Shown: positions 30,300-40,784 of the stretch, one piece after another
Layout of the letters: each line of letters opens with the position of its first letter
Numbering within the stretch: the first letter of the stretch is position 1
Assembly (NCBI RefSeq): GCF_008801605.1
Contig: NZ_VZPJ01000002.1
Coordinates: 186,001-250,000 of the forward strand
Length of the DNA: 64,000 nt
DNA from: Pseudomonas brassicacearum subsp. brassicacearum
GTDB lineage: Bacteria > Pseudomonadota > Gammaproteobacteria > Pseudomonadales > Pseudomonadaceae
Direction: 5' to 3'
The notes under the pieces: generated by a model
Told to the model about the DNA's origin: nothing
The model's input: the letters and a program-made list of their open reading frames with translations, nothing else
The model's database searches: none
Position numbers and translations under genes: made by a program

Positions 30300-31096
30300 C
30301 AGAGTTCGTCCACCATTTCACCGCCGCGTCGACGAAACATGCGCAAGCCCAAGGCGCATAACAGCAGGCCGACCACCAGCAACGGCACCAGCGAGCTCCA
30401 GACCGGCCATTGGTTGTAGAGAAACAGGTTCTGGTAGCTCTGCATCAGGGCGGTCATGGGATTGAAAGCGAGCAATTGCTGGATCGGCGGCGGCAGGATC
30501 GTCATCGGGTAAACGATCGGCGTGAGCCAGAACCAGAATTGCAGGCAAATGCCGAACAACTGCCCGACATCACGGAAAAACACGTTGAGGATCCCCAGCA
30601 GCATGCCCAACCCCGCGGCGAACATCACTTGCAGGGCCAGCAGCGGTACCAAGGCCAGCAAGGTAATGCCCGGCCAGCGCCCGGTGATCAACAGGAAACC
30701 GAGAAACAGCCCGAGGATGATTGCGAAGTTGATTCCGGCGTTGAACAGCACGATCACCGGCAGGCAGATCCGGGGGAAGCTGATCTTTTTCAGCAGGTTG
30801 GCGTTTTCCAGGAACATGCCCTGGCTGCGGGTGGTGATTTCCGCGAACAACCCCCAGGTCAGCAGCCCGGCGCAGAGGTAGACGCTGTAGGCCATGCCGT
30901 CTTCCACCCCGGGCAGGCGGGCACGCATGATGTGGGAAAAAATTACTGTGTAGACGAGGATCATCGACAACGGGTTGAGCACCGTCCACAACGCGCCGAA
31001 CAACGAGTTGCGATACCGCGCCTGGAACTCGCGCTTGACGCTGCCAAGGACGAAGCCGCGATAGCTCCACAATGTGCGTTGCAAGGCCAGCAGCAT
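30299..31096 (-). CDS. wzm: O-antigen ABC exporter permease Wzm
   Basis: A 265-residue ABC-2 type permease with six predicted membrane helices. The N-terminal amphipathic part (ALQRTLWSYRGFVLGSVKRE) precedes NSLFGALWTVLNPLSMILVY and later FWFWLTPIVYPMTILPPPIQ, the typical polysaccharide-exporter signature. It moves undecaprenyl-linked D-rhamnan across the inner membrane with Wzt. The start is the ATG inside a TGATG junction with the wbpW stop (1-base overlap). The frame is open far upstream of it, but that extension overlies wbpW and is not membrane-like, so it is rejected. Confidence 0.94.
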   Translation of the reverse strand: MLLALQRTLWSYRGFVLGSVKREFQARYRNSLFGALWTVLNPLSMILVYTVIFSHIMRARLPGVEDGMAYSVYLCAGLLTWGLFAEITTRSQGMFLENANLLKKISFPRICLPVIVLFNAGINFAIILGLFLGFLLITGRWPGITLLALVPLLALQVMFAAGLGMLLGILNVFFRDVGQLFGICLQFWFWLTPIVYPMTILPPPIQQLLAFNPMTALMQSYQNLFLYNQWPVWSSLVPLLVVGLLLCALGLRMFRRRGGEMVDEL

Positions 31097-32538
31097 CAGA
31101 CGGCCCTGCCATAGTGATCTTCGAAGCGGACGATGTCGTCTTCCCCCAGGTATTCGCCGCTCTGGACCTCGATGATGACCAGGTCGATCACGCCGGGATT
31201 CTCCAGGCGATGCTTGTGGCCGGCGGGGATGAAAGTCGATTCGTTCTTGGCGACCAGGTGCGAACCCGAGCCGTTGTTGGTGACCTTGGCCATGCCTTCG
31301 ACCACCACCCAGTGTTCGTTGCGATGGTGGTGCATTTGCAGCGACAGCGACGCGCCAGGCTTGACCACGATGCGCTTGATCTTGAAGCGTGGGCCCTCTT
31401 CGAGCACGGTATAACTGCCCCATGGACGGCTGACCGTGCGGTGCAGGCGATAGGCTTCGTGGTCCTTGTCCTTGAGTTGCCGGGCAACGCGGCGCACATC
31501 CTGGGCACGGTCGGCATGGGCCACCAGCACGGCGTCGGCGGTATCGATGACGATCAGGTTTTCCACGCCCAGGGCGGCCACCAGGCGGCCGTCGCTCTGG
31601 ACGAAGTTGTTCTGGCTGTCGATAAACAGGGCGTCGCCGGTGGTGCGGTTGTTTTGCCCGTCGGCGGGCACCAGGCTGGCGACGGCGCTCCAGGAGCCGA
31701 TATCGCTCCAATCGAAGGCGGCCGGGATCACCACGACGTTGGCGGAGCGTTCCATCAAGGCGTAGTCGATGGAGATGTCCGGCATTTCGGCGAAATGCGC
31801 TGCGGACAATTCCTGCTGCACACACCCTGAGGTTTCCACCGCCGTGCTGGCCGTGACACAGGTTCGCGCCTGTTCCAACAGCTCGGGGGCATGGGCTTGC
31901 AGCTCCGTCAGCAGGGTCTTGACCGAGAAGCAGAACATCCCCGAGTTCCACAGGAAACGGCCGCTTTCCAGATATTGCGTGGCGGTCTGCAGGTCGGGTT
32001 TTTCGACGAAGCGCACGACCTTGGCCGCGCCCTTGGTATCCAGGGGCTTGCCCCGTTCGATATAGCCGAAGCCGGTTTCCGGCGCCGAGGGCAGTACACC
32101 GAAGGTCACCAGGTGGCCGTTTTTGGCCAGTTCCACGGCGTGCGCCACGGAGGTCTGGAAGGCTGCCTCATCCTGGATCAGGTGATCGGCAGGCATGACC
32201 ACCAGGATCGCATCGTCACCGTGCAGGGCCTGCACCGCAAGGGCGGCCGTAGCAATGGCCGGCGCGGTGTTGCGGCCCGTTGGTTCGAGCACGAAGTGAC
32301 CGCGATGACGCTCCAGGTGGGCGCTTTGATAGTGGTCGCGGCTCTGGAAGTAGTACTCGCGATTGGTGACGGTGACGATGTCGCCCCGGCCGTCGAACAA
32401 TCCCGCGGCACGTCGATAGGTCTTGCCCAGCAGCGACTGGCCGTCGGGCAAGAGCATGAAGGGCTTGGGATGGCCCTCGCGGGACACCGGCCACAACCTC
32501 GTCCCGGCCCCTCCGGAAAGAATCACGGGAATGAGCAT
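31096..32538 (-). CDS. wbpW: Mannose-1-phosphate guanylyltransferase / mannose-6-phosphate isomerase WbpW
   Basis: A 480-residue bifunctional type-II enzyme that supplies GDP-mannose. The guanylyltransferase domain starts with GGAGTRLWP at residues 9-17 (then GHPKPF) and includes FVEKPD. The C-terminal cupin isomerase domain contains the metal-binding LQMHHHRNEHWVVVEG. GDP-mannose then passes to Gmd and Rmd. Pseudomonas normally also carries the alginate enzyme AlgA and PslB, so this is the pathway-dedicated paralogue. It sits between gmd (3-base gap) and wzm (TGATG overlap). Confidence 0.94.
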   Translation of the reverse strand: MLIPVILSGGAGTRLWPVSREGHPKPFMLLPDGQSLLGKTYRRAAGLFDGRGDIVTVTNREYYFQSRDHYQSAHLERHRGHFVLEPTGRNTAPAIATAALAVQALHGDDAILVVMPADHLIQDEAAFQTSVAHAVELAKNGHLVTFGVLPSAPETGFGYIERGKPLDTKGAAKVVRFVEKPDLQTATQYLESGRFLWNSGMFCFSVKTLLTELQAHAPELLEQARTCVTASTAVETSGCVQQELSAAHFAEMPDISIDYALMERSANVVVIPAAFDWSDIGSWSAVASLVPADGQNNRTTGDALFIDSQNNFVQSDGRLVAALGVENLIVIDTADAVLVAHADRAQDVRRVARQLKDKDHEAYRLHRTVSRPWGSYTVLEEGPRFKIKRIVVKPGASLSLQMHHHRNEHWVVVEGMAKVTNNGSGSHLVAKNESTFIPAGHKHRLENPGVIDLVIIEVQSGEYLGEDDIVRFEDHYGRAV

Positions 32539-32541
32539 GGC

Positions 32542-34421
<1,880 letters not shown>

Positions 34422-34847
34422 GCACCAGCCTCCTTCGACGGTTGCTTCGTCTAGTGCGAACCGAGTGGGAAATTTCCGTAAGATCGGGGAAAAATCACTC
34501 AACGATCAGCCTGGAGAAGCGTTTGTTGTAGTTGTTTGGTTGCCAATCTGTGCCAATTTCGACGCAATTTCAACAGCGCAAACCGTGACCGGTCAGTTCT
34601 CATATTTATAGCGGGTTTATTCTCGCCGAGCGGTTCACGAACCCTTGGTGGATGTGTTTAGAATGCCCCTCGTCACGTTGCTCCTGGTGCTGATCTTCAA
34701 GTCGGATCGCTGGGGCCGGACCACAAAAAAACAAGAACGAGACGGGTAGCAAGACGAACGACACGTGGCGGCCCCGGGCCGGCTCGATGCGTGACTCGAC
34801 CGTCATGAAGTGGGGCTGCCGGGATGGCGGCGCCATGATGGGATCCC
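34422..34847. promoter_or_regulatory. Divergent promoter region between the rhamnan operon and the modification operon
   Basis: No believable gene is seen in these 426 bases. The part at about 34480-34630 is richer in A/T (TTTGTTGTAGTTGTTTGG, CTCATATTTATAGCG) than its surroundings and probably holds both divergent promoters and leaders. A JUMPstart-like element was looked for and not recognised. Exact promoters cannot be placed by eye. Confidence 0.5.
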
Positions 34848-36491
34848 ATGAATTTCATTCTTTACTCGGACGTAAACGATCACTCCATCAGCCAGAGCCT
34901 CGGCCGCCCTGAGTACAGCTATTACTTCGTGCTCAAGGCCTATCGTCCCGTACTGGAAAGCCTGGGGCCGGTGCATGTGGTGTCGTCGGTCGCCGAGGTC
35001 GATCCGCTTTACCAAACGTTGCAGGCGGCCGGGCAGGACTGCTTGTTCCTTTCGTTCTCACCTCCGCACAAGACGCCGCTCGACCTGCTTTGTCCGATGG
35101 TCTGCGTGGTGGCCTGGGAGTTCGATTCGATCCCGGCCGAGCACTGGGACGACGACCTGCGCCATGACTGGAGCCGCACGCTGGCCCGTCATGGTCGGGT
35201 GATTACGCTGTCCAGCCACACGGCCGAGGCGATCCGTCGAACTTTGGGCGAGGGCTTCCCGGTGTTGGTATTGCCCACGCCGCTGTGGGAGCGTTTCGCG
35301 GCGGTTCGTGAGCAACACCCAAGCTTGCCGGTGAACCCGGGTACGACCTTGCAGATCAAGGGCTGCATCATCGACAGCCGGCCCCTCGGGCTTTCGGCGG
35401 ACGGCTTGATCGCGCCGATCTTCGAAGAGGCGCCGGAGCCAGAACCGGAACCAGAGCCGATCATCGAGCCAGTCATCGAGCCACCACCCCTGACTTGGCG
35501 GCGGCGGGCATTCATTTCCCGCCATTACCTGCGTGAAATGATTCGTGCCTTTACCGGCAAGACCGAGCAGGGCCCTGTGTGGCTGTTCAAGCACAGCCTG
35601 TTGTGCTGGTATCGAGAAGCGGTCCGCGACTTGATACCGGTGCCGATACGCGTTGCGGTCAGCAGGATCCTGAGGGGGCCGGCACCGCCGCCGGTGATCG
35701 TCGAGACCGCTCCAGAGCCTGTTCCAGAACCCATTCCAGAGCCCGCCTCACCGGAACATCCCCAGGCCGTCCTGCCGGACACCAGCCAGGTGGTGGAGAC
35801 CGACGTCAGCGGGGTGGTGTACGTCAGCGTGTTCAACCCCGATGACGGTCGCAAGAACTGGCATCATTTGATCACCGCATTCTGTTGGGCCCTGCGCGAC
35901 GTCGAGGACGCCACGCTGGTACTGAAAATGACTCAGAACGACCTGTCGACCTACTACGTCGAGCTGTTGACGCTGCTGTCCCAGCTGTCGCCGTTCAGTT
36001 GCCGGGTGGTGGTGATGCACGGTTACCTGGGGGACGAACAATTCGCCCGGCTGTATGGCGCGGCGAGTTTCTACGTCAATGCGTCCCGCTGCGAAGGCCT
36101 GTGCCTGCCATTGATGGAGTTCATGTCCTGCGCCCGCCCGGTCATCGCACCGGACCACACGGCGATGCGCGACTACATCGACGACGAGGTGGCCTTCATC
36201 GTCAAGTCCAGCCGCGAACCGACCATCTGGCCGGAAGACTCGCGCATCTTGTACCGCACCCTGCGCCATCGGCCCGACTGGGGCTCATTGAAACTCGCCT
36301 ACCAGCAGAGCTACGCCATGGCGAAGCACCAGCCGCAGGCCTACCAGGCCATGGCCGTTGCCGCGAACGAGCGGATGCGCCGCTATTGCGCGTTCACTCC
36401 GGTGCAGCAGCGCCTGGTGGATTTCCTGGCTGTGCCCGGTTGTGACGAAGGGCTGCCGTTGGTGCTCCAGGCAGGTACCGCCTCATGTTGA
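34848..36491 (+). CDS. Glycosyltransferase (GT4-like) with Glu-Pro-flanked insertion
   Basis: A 547-residue glycosyltransferase, paralogous to the next gene. The N-terminal domain (PEYSYYFVLKAYRPVLESLG) and C-terminal donor domain (VVYVSVFNPDDGRKNWHHLI, EGLCLPLMEFMSCARPVIAP) align well with it. Between them is about 115-130 extra residues. An acidic Pro-rich run (about 193-214, EPEPEPEP) and a second one (about 286-306) bracket a basic, aromatic segment (about 215-278, including FISRHYLREMIRAF). That segment might tether the enzyme to the membrane. It overlaps the next gene by 7 bases. In P. aeruginosa similar genes beside the rhamnan operon serve common polysaccharide antigen assembly; the exact step is inferred. 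Confidence 0.8.
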   Translation: MNFILYSDVNDHSISQSLGRPEYSYYFVLKAYRPVLESLGPVHVVSSVAEVDPLYQTLQAAGQDCLFLSFSPPHKTPLDLLCPMVCVVAWEFDSIPAEHWDDDLRHDWSRTLARHGRVITLSSHTAEAIRRTLGEGFPVLVLPTPLWERFAAVREQHPSLPVNPGTTLQIKGCIIDSRPLGLSADGLIAPIFEEAPEPEPEPEPIIEPVIEPPPLTWRRRAFISRHYLREMIRAFTGKTEQGPVWLFKHSLLCWYREAVRDLIPVPIRVAVSRILRGPAPPPVIVETAPEPVPEPIPEPASPEHPQAVLPDTSQVVETDVSGVVYVSVFNPDDGRKNWHHLITAFCWALRDVEDATLVLKMTQNDLSTYYVELLTLLSQLSPFSCRVVVMHGYLGDEQFARLYGAASFYVNASRCEGLCLPLMEFMSCARPVIAPDHTAMRDYIDDEVAFIVKSSREPTIWPEDSRILYRTLRHRPDWGSLKLAYQQSYAMAKHQPQAYQAMAVAANERMRRYCAFTPVQQRLVDFLAVPGCDEGLPLVLQAGTASC

Positions 36492-37777
36492 TCATCATTT
36501 ATTCGGAAACCAACCAGAGCAACATTCTGGAAAACCTCGGCAAGCCCGAGTACAGCTATTACTTCGTGCTCAAGGAGTTTCGCCCGGTGTTGGAGCGGTT
36601 GGGACGGGTCGTCGAAGTGACTCGGCCTGATGATGAGGTCGATCAGTTTTACGCCGATTGCCTGGCACGTGGCGAGGATTGCGTATTCCTGTCGTTCTCC
36701 CCCCCTCATCGTACCGCTGCCCACTACGCTTGCCCGACAATTGCGGTGTTCGCCTGGGAGTTCAGCACCATTCCTACCGAAAGCTGGCAGGGCGAACCCC
36801 GGCACGACTGGCGAGTGGTCCTGGGCGCAACCGGCATGGCGATTACCCACTCCAGCTTCACCGTTAAAACCGTTCGTGAAGTGATGGGAGAGGACTTCCC
36901 CATCACTGCCATCGCGGCGCCGGTGTGGGACCGCTTTGCGGCGCGCGGCGCGGTGCTGGCCCAGCGGTCGACAGTGGATCACATGCGCGTGCAATTGCGT
37001 GGCCTGTTGATCGACAGCCGCACCACCGACCTGCGGCCTTATGGTCCGCCGGCGCATCAGGCTGGTACGCCGCTGGTGCTGGACGGCCCGGCGCAGGATT
37101 GCGAGTTGCTCCTGGACGGTGTGATCTATACCTCCGTGTTCAATCCTTATGACGGCCGCAAGAACTGGAAGGACATGATCAGCGCATTTTGCGCGACGTT
37201 CCGCGACGTTTCCGACGCGACTCTAGTGCTCAAGCTGACGCATCACGACGTCACTGCCGCGCTCACCGACATGCTCCATCACGTCTACAAGAACCAGGCG
37301 TACCGCTGCCGCATCGTGCTGATACATGGCTACCTGGCGGACGCGGATTACGAGCGGCTGGTGGAAGCCACCCGATATGTGGTCAACAGTTCCTATGGCG
37401 AAGGGCAGTGCCTGCCGTTGATGGAGTTCATGTCCTGCGGCCGCCCGGCGATTGCGCCGCTGAACACGGCGATGGCCGACTACATCGACCACGACAATGC
37501 GTTTGTGGTGGAGTCGACCGAGGAGTTGACCGCCTGGCCCCACGACCCCCGGGCCGCGTACCGGACCCTGCGTTATGTCACTGATTGGGACTCGCTGTGT
37601 TCGGCCTACCGCGCCAGTTATGACGTGGCCAAAAACGACCCTGAGCGTTACCGCCGCATGTCGGCCCACGCCGTGCGCAGCCTGGAGAAGTTCTGCAGCC
37701 AGGCCAACGCCGAGCAGCGTTTGCGGGTTTTCTTCGAAGCCATACCTGAGCGGCGCCGGAACGCGCAGGAGTCGTGA
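36485..37777 (+). CDS. Glycosyltransferase (GT4-like), short paralogue
   Basis: A 430-residue glycosyltransferase sharing the PEYSYYFVLKEFRPVLERLG N-terminus and the VFNPYDGRKNWKDMISAF and EGQCLPLMEFMSCGRPAIAP donor-domain motifs with the upstream gene, but with only a short linker between the domains. The pair is a clear tandem duplication that later diverged. It starts inside the upstream gene (7-base overlap) and overlaps the following methyltransferase by 4 bases. It probably adds a non-repeat or terminal sugar to the D-rhamnan chain; this is inferred from location. Confidence 0.82.
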   Translation: MLIIIYSETNQSNILENLGKPEYSYYFVLKEFRPVLERLGRVVEVTRPDDEVDQFYADCLARGEDCVFLSFSPPHRTAAHYACPTIAVFAWEFSTIPTESWQGEPRHDWRVVLGATGMAITHSSFTVKTVREVMGEDFPITAIAAPVWDRFAARGAVLAQRSTVDHMRVQLRGLLIDSRTTDLRPYGPPAHQAGTPLVLDGPAQDCELLLDGVIYTSVFNPYDGRKNWKDMISAFCATFRDVSDATLVLKLTHHDVTAALTDMLHHVYKNQAYRCRIVLIHGYLADADYERLVEATRYVVNSSYGEGQCLPLMEFMSCGRPAIAPLNTAMADYIDHDNAFVVESTEELTAWPHDPRAAYRTLRYVTDWDSLCSAYRASYDVAKNDPERYRRMSAHAVRSLEKFCSQANAEQRLRVFFEAIPERRRNAQES

Positions 37778-38646
37778 TCCGCCGATGGCTGGCCGGGCTC
37801 AGGCCTGCGGTGGAACCTTCGCCACCGCCGGCGACCGCCGTTTCGCCCCGGAATGCCGGCCTCTACGACGCGATGCTCGACGGCTGGTTTCGCAGTGAAA
37901 CCGGCGAATTGCTCAAAGGCTTTGCCATCACTGCCGACGACACCTTGCTGGATGTCGGCTGCGGCGAAGGCGTGGCGACCCTGTTTGCAATGCGCCAGGG
38001 TGCCTCCGTGATCTTTACCGACAGCGAACAAGACAAGGTGCGCGACCTGGCCCGCCAGGTCGAGGCCCAGGCCGGTGCGCCTTTCCTGGGCCTGGTCAGC
38101 AACAGCCTGCCGCTGCCCCTGGCCGATGGCTGTGCGAACAAGATCGTCTGCATGGAGGTGCTCGAGCATATCCATGAGCCGGAGCCGTTCATGGCTGAAC
38201 TGGTGCGCATGGGCCGGCCAGGGGCGCAGTACTTGCTCAGCGTACCGGCATCGGTGGGCGAGCATTTGCAACAAGGCATCGCGCCGCCGGGCTACTTTCA
38301 AGCGCCCAACCATGTGCAGATTTTCAGTGCCGAACGATTTGCCGCGCTGGTGGAGGAGGCCGGGCTGGTAATCGAGCATCGCCAGGCCAGCGGATTTTTC
38401 TGGGTCATGGGCATGATTTTCTTCTGGGCCAGCGAACAGGCGGCTGGCCGGGACCTCGAAGGTGCGGTGCGTGACCGTATCCAGGCGCCGTATCCAGCGT
38501 TGATGGAGCGCTGGGCGAGCCTCTGGCAGGACTTGCTGATGCAACCTGACGGTTTGGCGATCAAGCAGGTGCTCGACCGGTTCATGCCCAAGAGCCAGGT
38601 CATCATCGCGCGTAAACCCGATCCTTTCTCCGGGAGCACTTCATGA
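37774..38646 (+). CDS. SAM-dependent methyltransferase (class I)
   Basis: A 290-residue class-I methyltransferase. Motif I is LLDVGCGEGVATLFA (about residues 56-70). The acidic residue of motif II is in VIFTDSEQDK, and the VCMEVLEHIHEP segment matches motif IV. The C-terminal region (FWVMGMIFFW) is hydrophobic and may touch the membrane. The GTG start overlaps the upstream glycosyltransferase stop by 4 bases. It is paralogous to the methyltransferase two genes downstream. A likely role is O-methylation of rhamnose, for example as an end cap recognised by Wzt; substrate not shown by the sequence. Confidence 0.85.
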   Translation: MIRRWLAGLRPAVEPSPPPATAVSPRNAGLYDAMLDGWFRSETGELLKGFAITADDTLLDVGCGEGVATLFAMRQGASVIFTDSEQDKVRDLARQVEAQAGAPFLGLVSNSLPLPLADGCANKIVCMEVLEHIHEPEPFMAELVRMGRPGAQYLLSVPASVGEHLQQGIAPPGYFQAPNHVQIFSAERFAALVEEAGLVIEHRQASGFFWVMGMIFFWASEQAAGRDLEGAVRDRIQAPYPALMERWASLWQDLLMQPDGLAIKQVLDRFMPKSQVIIARKPDPFSGSTS

Positions 38647-39797
38647 GCAGCAAGCGGATCATGGACATCGAGTTGCTGCGCGCCGTTGCGGTGATGGGCG
38701 TGTTGTTCCATCACCTGCAAGGCATGCCGTTTCCTGGCGGATGGCCGGGCCTGGCCGCCTTGGCCGACAGCTTCCAACTGTGGTGGGGCGTGGATCTGTT
38801 CTTCGCGATATCCGGGTTCGTCATCGGACGCAGCCTGATCCCGCAATTGCGTCGCTGCGACAGCCCTCGGCAATTCTGGATCGTCACCCGGGATTTCTGG
38901 ATTCGCCGGGCGTTTCGCCTGTTGCCGTCGGCCTGGCTCTGGCTGCTGCTGGTGCTGTTCGCGGTGTTCTTCCTGAACCGTTCCGGCGCGTTCGGCAGCG
39001 TGCAGGCCAACCTGCAGGCGACCCTGGCCGGTTTCCTGCAGTTCGCCAACCTGCGTTTTGCCGATGCGTTCATGCACTATGAATACGGCGCAAGTTTCGT
39101 GTACTGGACGCTTTCCCTGGAGGAGCAGTTCTATTTGATCCTGCCGTTGCTGGTGTTTGTCTCGCGCCGCTATCTGGTGTGGGTGCTGTTGGCGGTGGTG
39201 CTGGTGCAGTTTTTCACCTGGCGGGCGCTGTGGCTGTCGGTGATCCGTACCGATGCCCTGGCGCTGGGTGTGTTGCTGTCGATCTGGAGCCTGCGACCCA
39301 GCTACTGGCGCTTCGAGCCCACGTGGTTGCGCCACCCGCCCTTGGGGATGCTGTTGGTGCTGGGCCTGGGCAGCGTGATGGCCTGGATCGCGACCGAGCA
39401 CTTCAATTTGTCGTTCTACCGCCTCGGGGTCATTGCAGTGCTCAGTGCCGTGCTGGTCTGGGTGGCCTCCTATGATCGGGATTACCTGTTGCCCCGCAGC
39501 CGTTTTAAAACGGCGCTGACCTGGGTGGGCAGTCGTTCCTATGGGATCTACCTGATCCACATCCCGGTGTTTTTCCTGTTGCGCGAGTTGTGGTTTCGTT
39601 TCGCACCCTTGGGCTCGCCGGATCCGGCAAGCCATCCCTGGCTGGCCCTGGCCTGTGCCTTGTCGCTGATCGGACTGTTGAGCGAACTCAACTACCGCTG
39701 GGTCGAAATGCCCATGCGCAATCGTGGCGCTCAACTGGTTGAGCGCCTGGCCGCCGCCCGAACCGTCCTTCCTGTCTCTGGAGCCCCGTCATGCTGA
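38643..39797 (+). CDS. Acyltransferase-3 family membrane protein
   Basis: A 384-residue integral membrane acyltransferase. The N-terminal signature IMDIELLRAVAVMGVLFHHL carries the RxxA-type Arg and the HH pair expected near the active site. WGVDLFFAISGFVIG follows, and roughly ten hydrophobic helices span the rest. The family O-acetylates sugars of O-antigens, capsules and lipids. Location between two methyltransferases in the operon divergent from the D-rhamnan cluster suggests acetylation of this polysaccharide. It overlaps its neighbours by 4 and 7 bases. Confidence 0.87.
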   Translation: MSSKRIMDIELLRAVAVMGVLFHHLQGMPFPGGWPGLAALADSFQLWWGVDLFFAISGFVIGRSLIPQLRRCDSPRQFWIVTRDFWIRRAFRLLPSAWLWLLLVLFAVFFLNRSGAFGSVQANLQATLAGFLQFANLRFADAFMHYEYGASFVYWTLSLEEQFYLILPLLVFVSRRYLVWVLLAVVLVQFFTWRALWLSVIRTDALALGVLLSIWSLRPSYWRFEPTWLRHPPLGMLLVLGLGSVMAWIATEHFNLSFYRLGVIAVLSAVLVWVASYDRDYLLPRSRFKTALTWVGSRSYGIYLIHIPVFFLLRELWFRFAPLGSPDPASHPWLALACALSLIGLLSELNYRWVEMPMRNRGAQLVERLAAARTVLPVSGAPSC

Positions 39798-40606
39798 GCC
39801 TTTTGAAGAAACTCACCACGGGCACGCCCGCGCCCGCTGAGCCGGTCGCCGACAAGGTCGACCCGTATATGCTCGGGCTGCACGATGCGATGCTCAGCGG
39901 CTGGTTCAACCAGCAAACCGGCGAACTGTTCACCGGTTTCCCGGTGACCCCTGAGGACACGCTGCTGGACGTGGGGTGCGGCGATGGCGGCAACGTGCAT
40001 TTTTGTGCGATGCGCGGGGCGAAGATCATCATCGCCGACATCGACGCGGCCAAGGTCGAGGCCACTCGCCAGCGCTTGAGCGACACCCCCGCGCGCGGCG
40101 TCGAGTGCCACGTGACCGACTGCAACCCGCTGCCCATTGCCGACGCCACGGCCACGCGAGTGGTGTCCACGGAAGTCATCGAACATGTCGACGACCCGGC
40201 GCAGTTCCTTGCCGAACTGGTACGGGTCGGCCAGCCCGGTGCGCTGTACCTGTTGAGCGTGCCGCATCCCAGCTCCGAAGACCTGCAAAAGGACATCGCC
40301 GCGCCGGAGTACTTCCGCAAGCCCAACCACATTCGCATCATCAGCGAAGAGCAGTTCAAGGCGATGGTCAGCGAGGCGGGGCTTACGGTGTTGAGCCACA
40401 GCCAATACGGTTTCTACTGGTCGATGTGGATGCTGTTGTTCTGGGAGGCCAAGGTCGATTTCAGCAACGCCGACCACCCGTTGCTCAATCATTGGGCCGA
40501 CACCTGGCAAGCCGTGCTGAATTCGCCGCGCGGCGCGCAGATCAAGCAGGCGCTGGATGCGGTGGTGGCCAAGAGTCAGGTGATTATTGCGCGCAAGCCT
40601 GAGTGA
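39791..40606 (+). CDS. SAM-dependent methyltransferase (class I), paralogue
   Basis: A 271-residue class-I methyltransferase with motif [16 protein letters not shown] and [20 protein letters not shown] for motif IV. It shares with the first methyltransferase of the operon the [20 protein letters not shown] opening, the [11 protein letters not shown] region and the C-terminal [10 protein letters not shown], so the two are duplicates. As the last gene, it is followed by a REPIN. Two copies may methylate different positions or act in sequence on the terminal rhamnose; this is inference. Confidence 0.85.
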   Translation: MLSLLKKLTTGTPAPAEPVADKVDPYMLGLHDAMLSGWFNQQTGELFTGFPVTPEDTLLDVGCGDGGNVHFCAMRGAKIIIADIDAAKVEATRQRLSDTPARGVECHVTDCNPLPIADATATRVVSTEVIEHVDDPAQFLAELVRVGQPGALYLLSVPHPSSEDLQKDIAAPEYFRKPNHIRIISEEQFKAMVSEAGLTVLSHSQYGFYWSMWMLLFWEAKVDFSNADHPLLNHWADTWQAVLNSPRGAQIKQALDAVVAKSQVIIARKPE

Positions 40607-40613
40607 TGCCCTC

Positions 40614-40701
40614 TGTGGGAGCAAGGCTTGCCCGCGATAAATGCGACGCGGTCCTCCGGGAATCGAGGTGCCTGCTTCGCGAGCAAGCTTTGCTCCCACA
40701 G
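40614..40701. repeat. REPIN, variant arm type
   Basis: TGTGGGAGCAAGGCTTGCCCG faces CTTCGCGAGCAAGCTTTGCT followed by CCCACA, with about 40 bases between. The arms are the same variant pair as at 25284-25368. Located directly after the polysaccharide-modification operon. Confidence 0.9.
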
Positions 40702-40784
40702 CAGGATCAAATCTCCTCTGCACCATTTTCGCTTCGACCCGAGTGGCGGTAATCTGCTGGCCTTTGATGGGTGGTTAAGGCTTC

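Noticed and set aside
31097..31951. Upstream in-frame extension of wzm
   Set aside because: It overlaps wbpW entirely, is Gly/Arg-rich and not membrane-like. The ATG at 31096 in the TGATG junction fits the known permease.
34606..34836. 76-codon minus-strand frame in the divergent promoter region
   Set aside because: No good start signal, odd composition, and it lies where divergent promoters are needed.
38298..39734. 478-codon minus-strand open frame opposite the acyltransferase gene
   Set aside because: Gln/His-rich antisense translation without domains, opposite a clear membrane protein.
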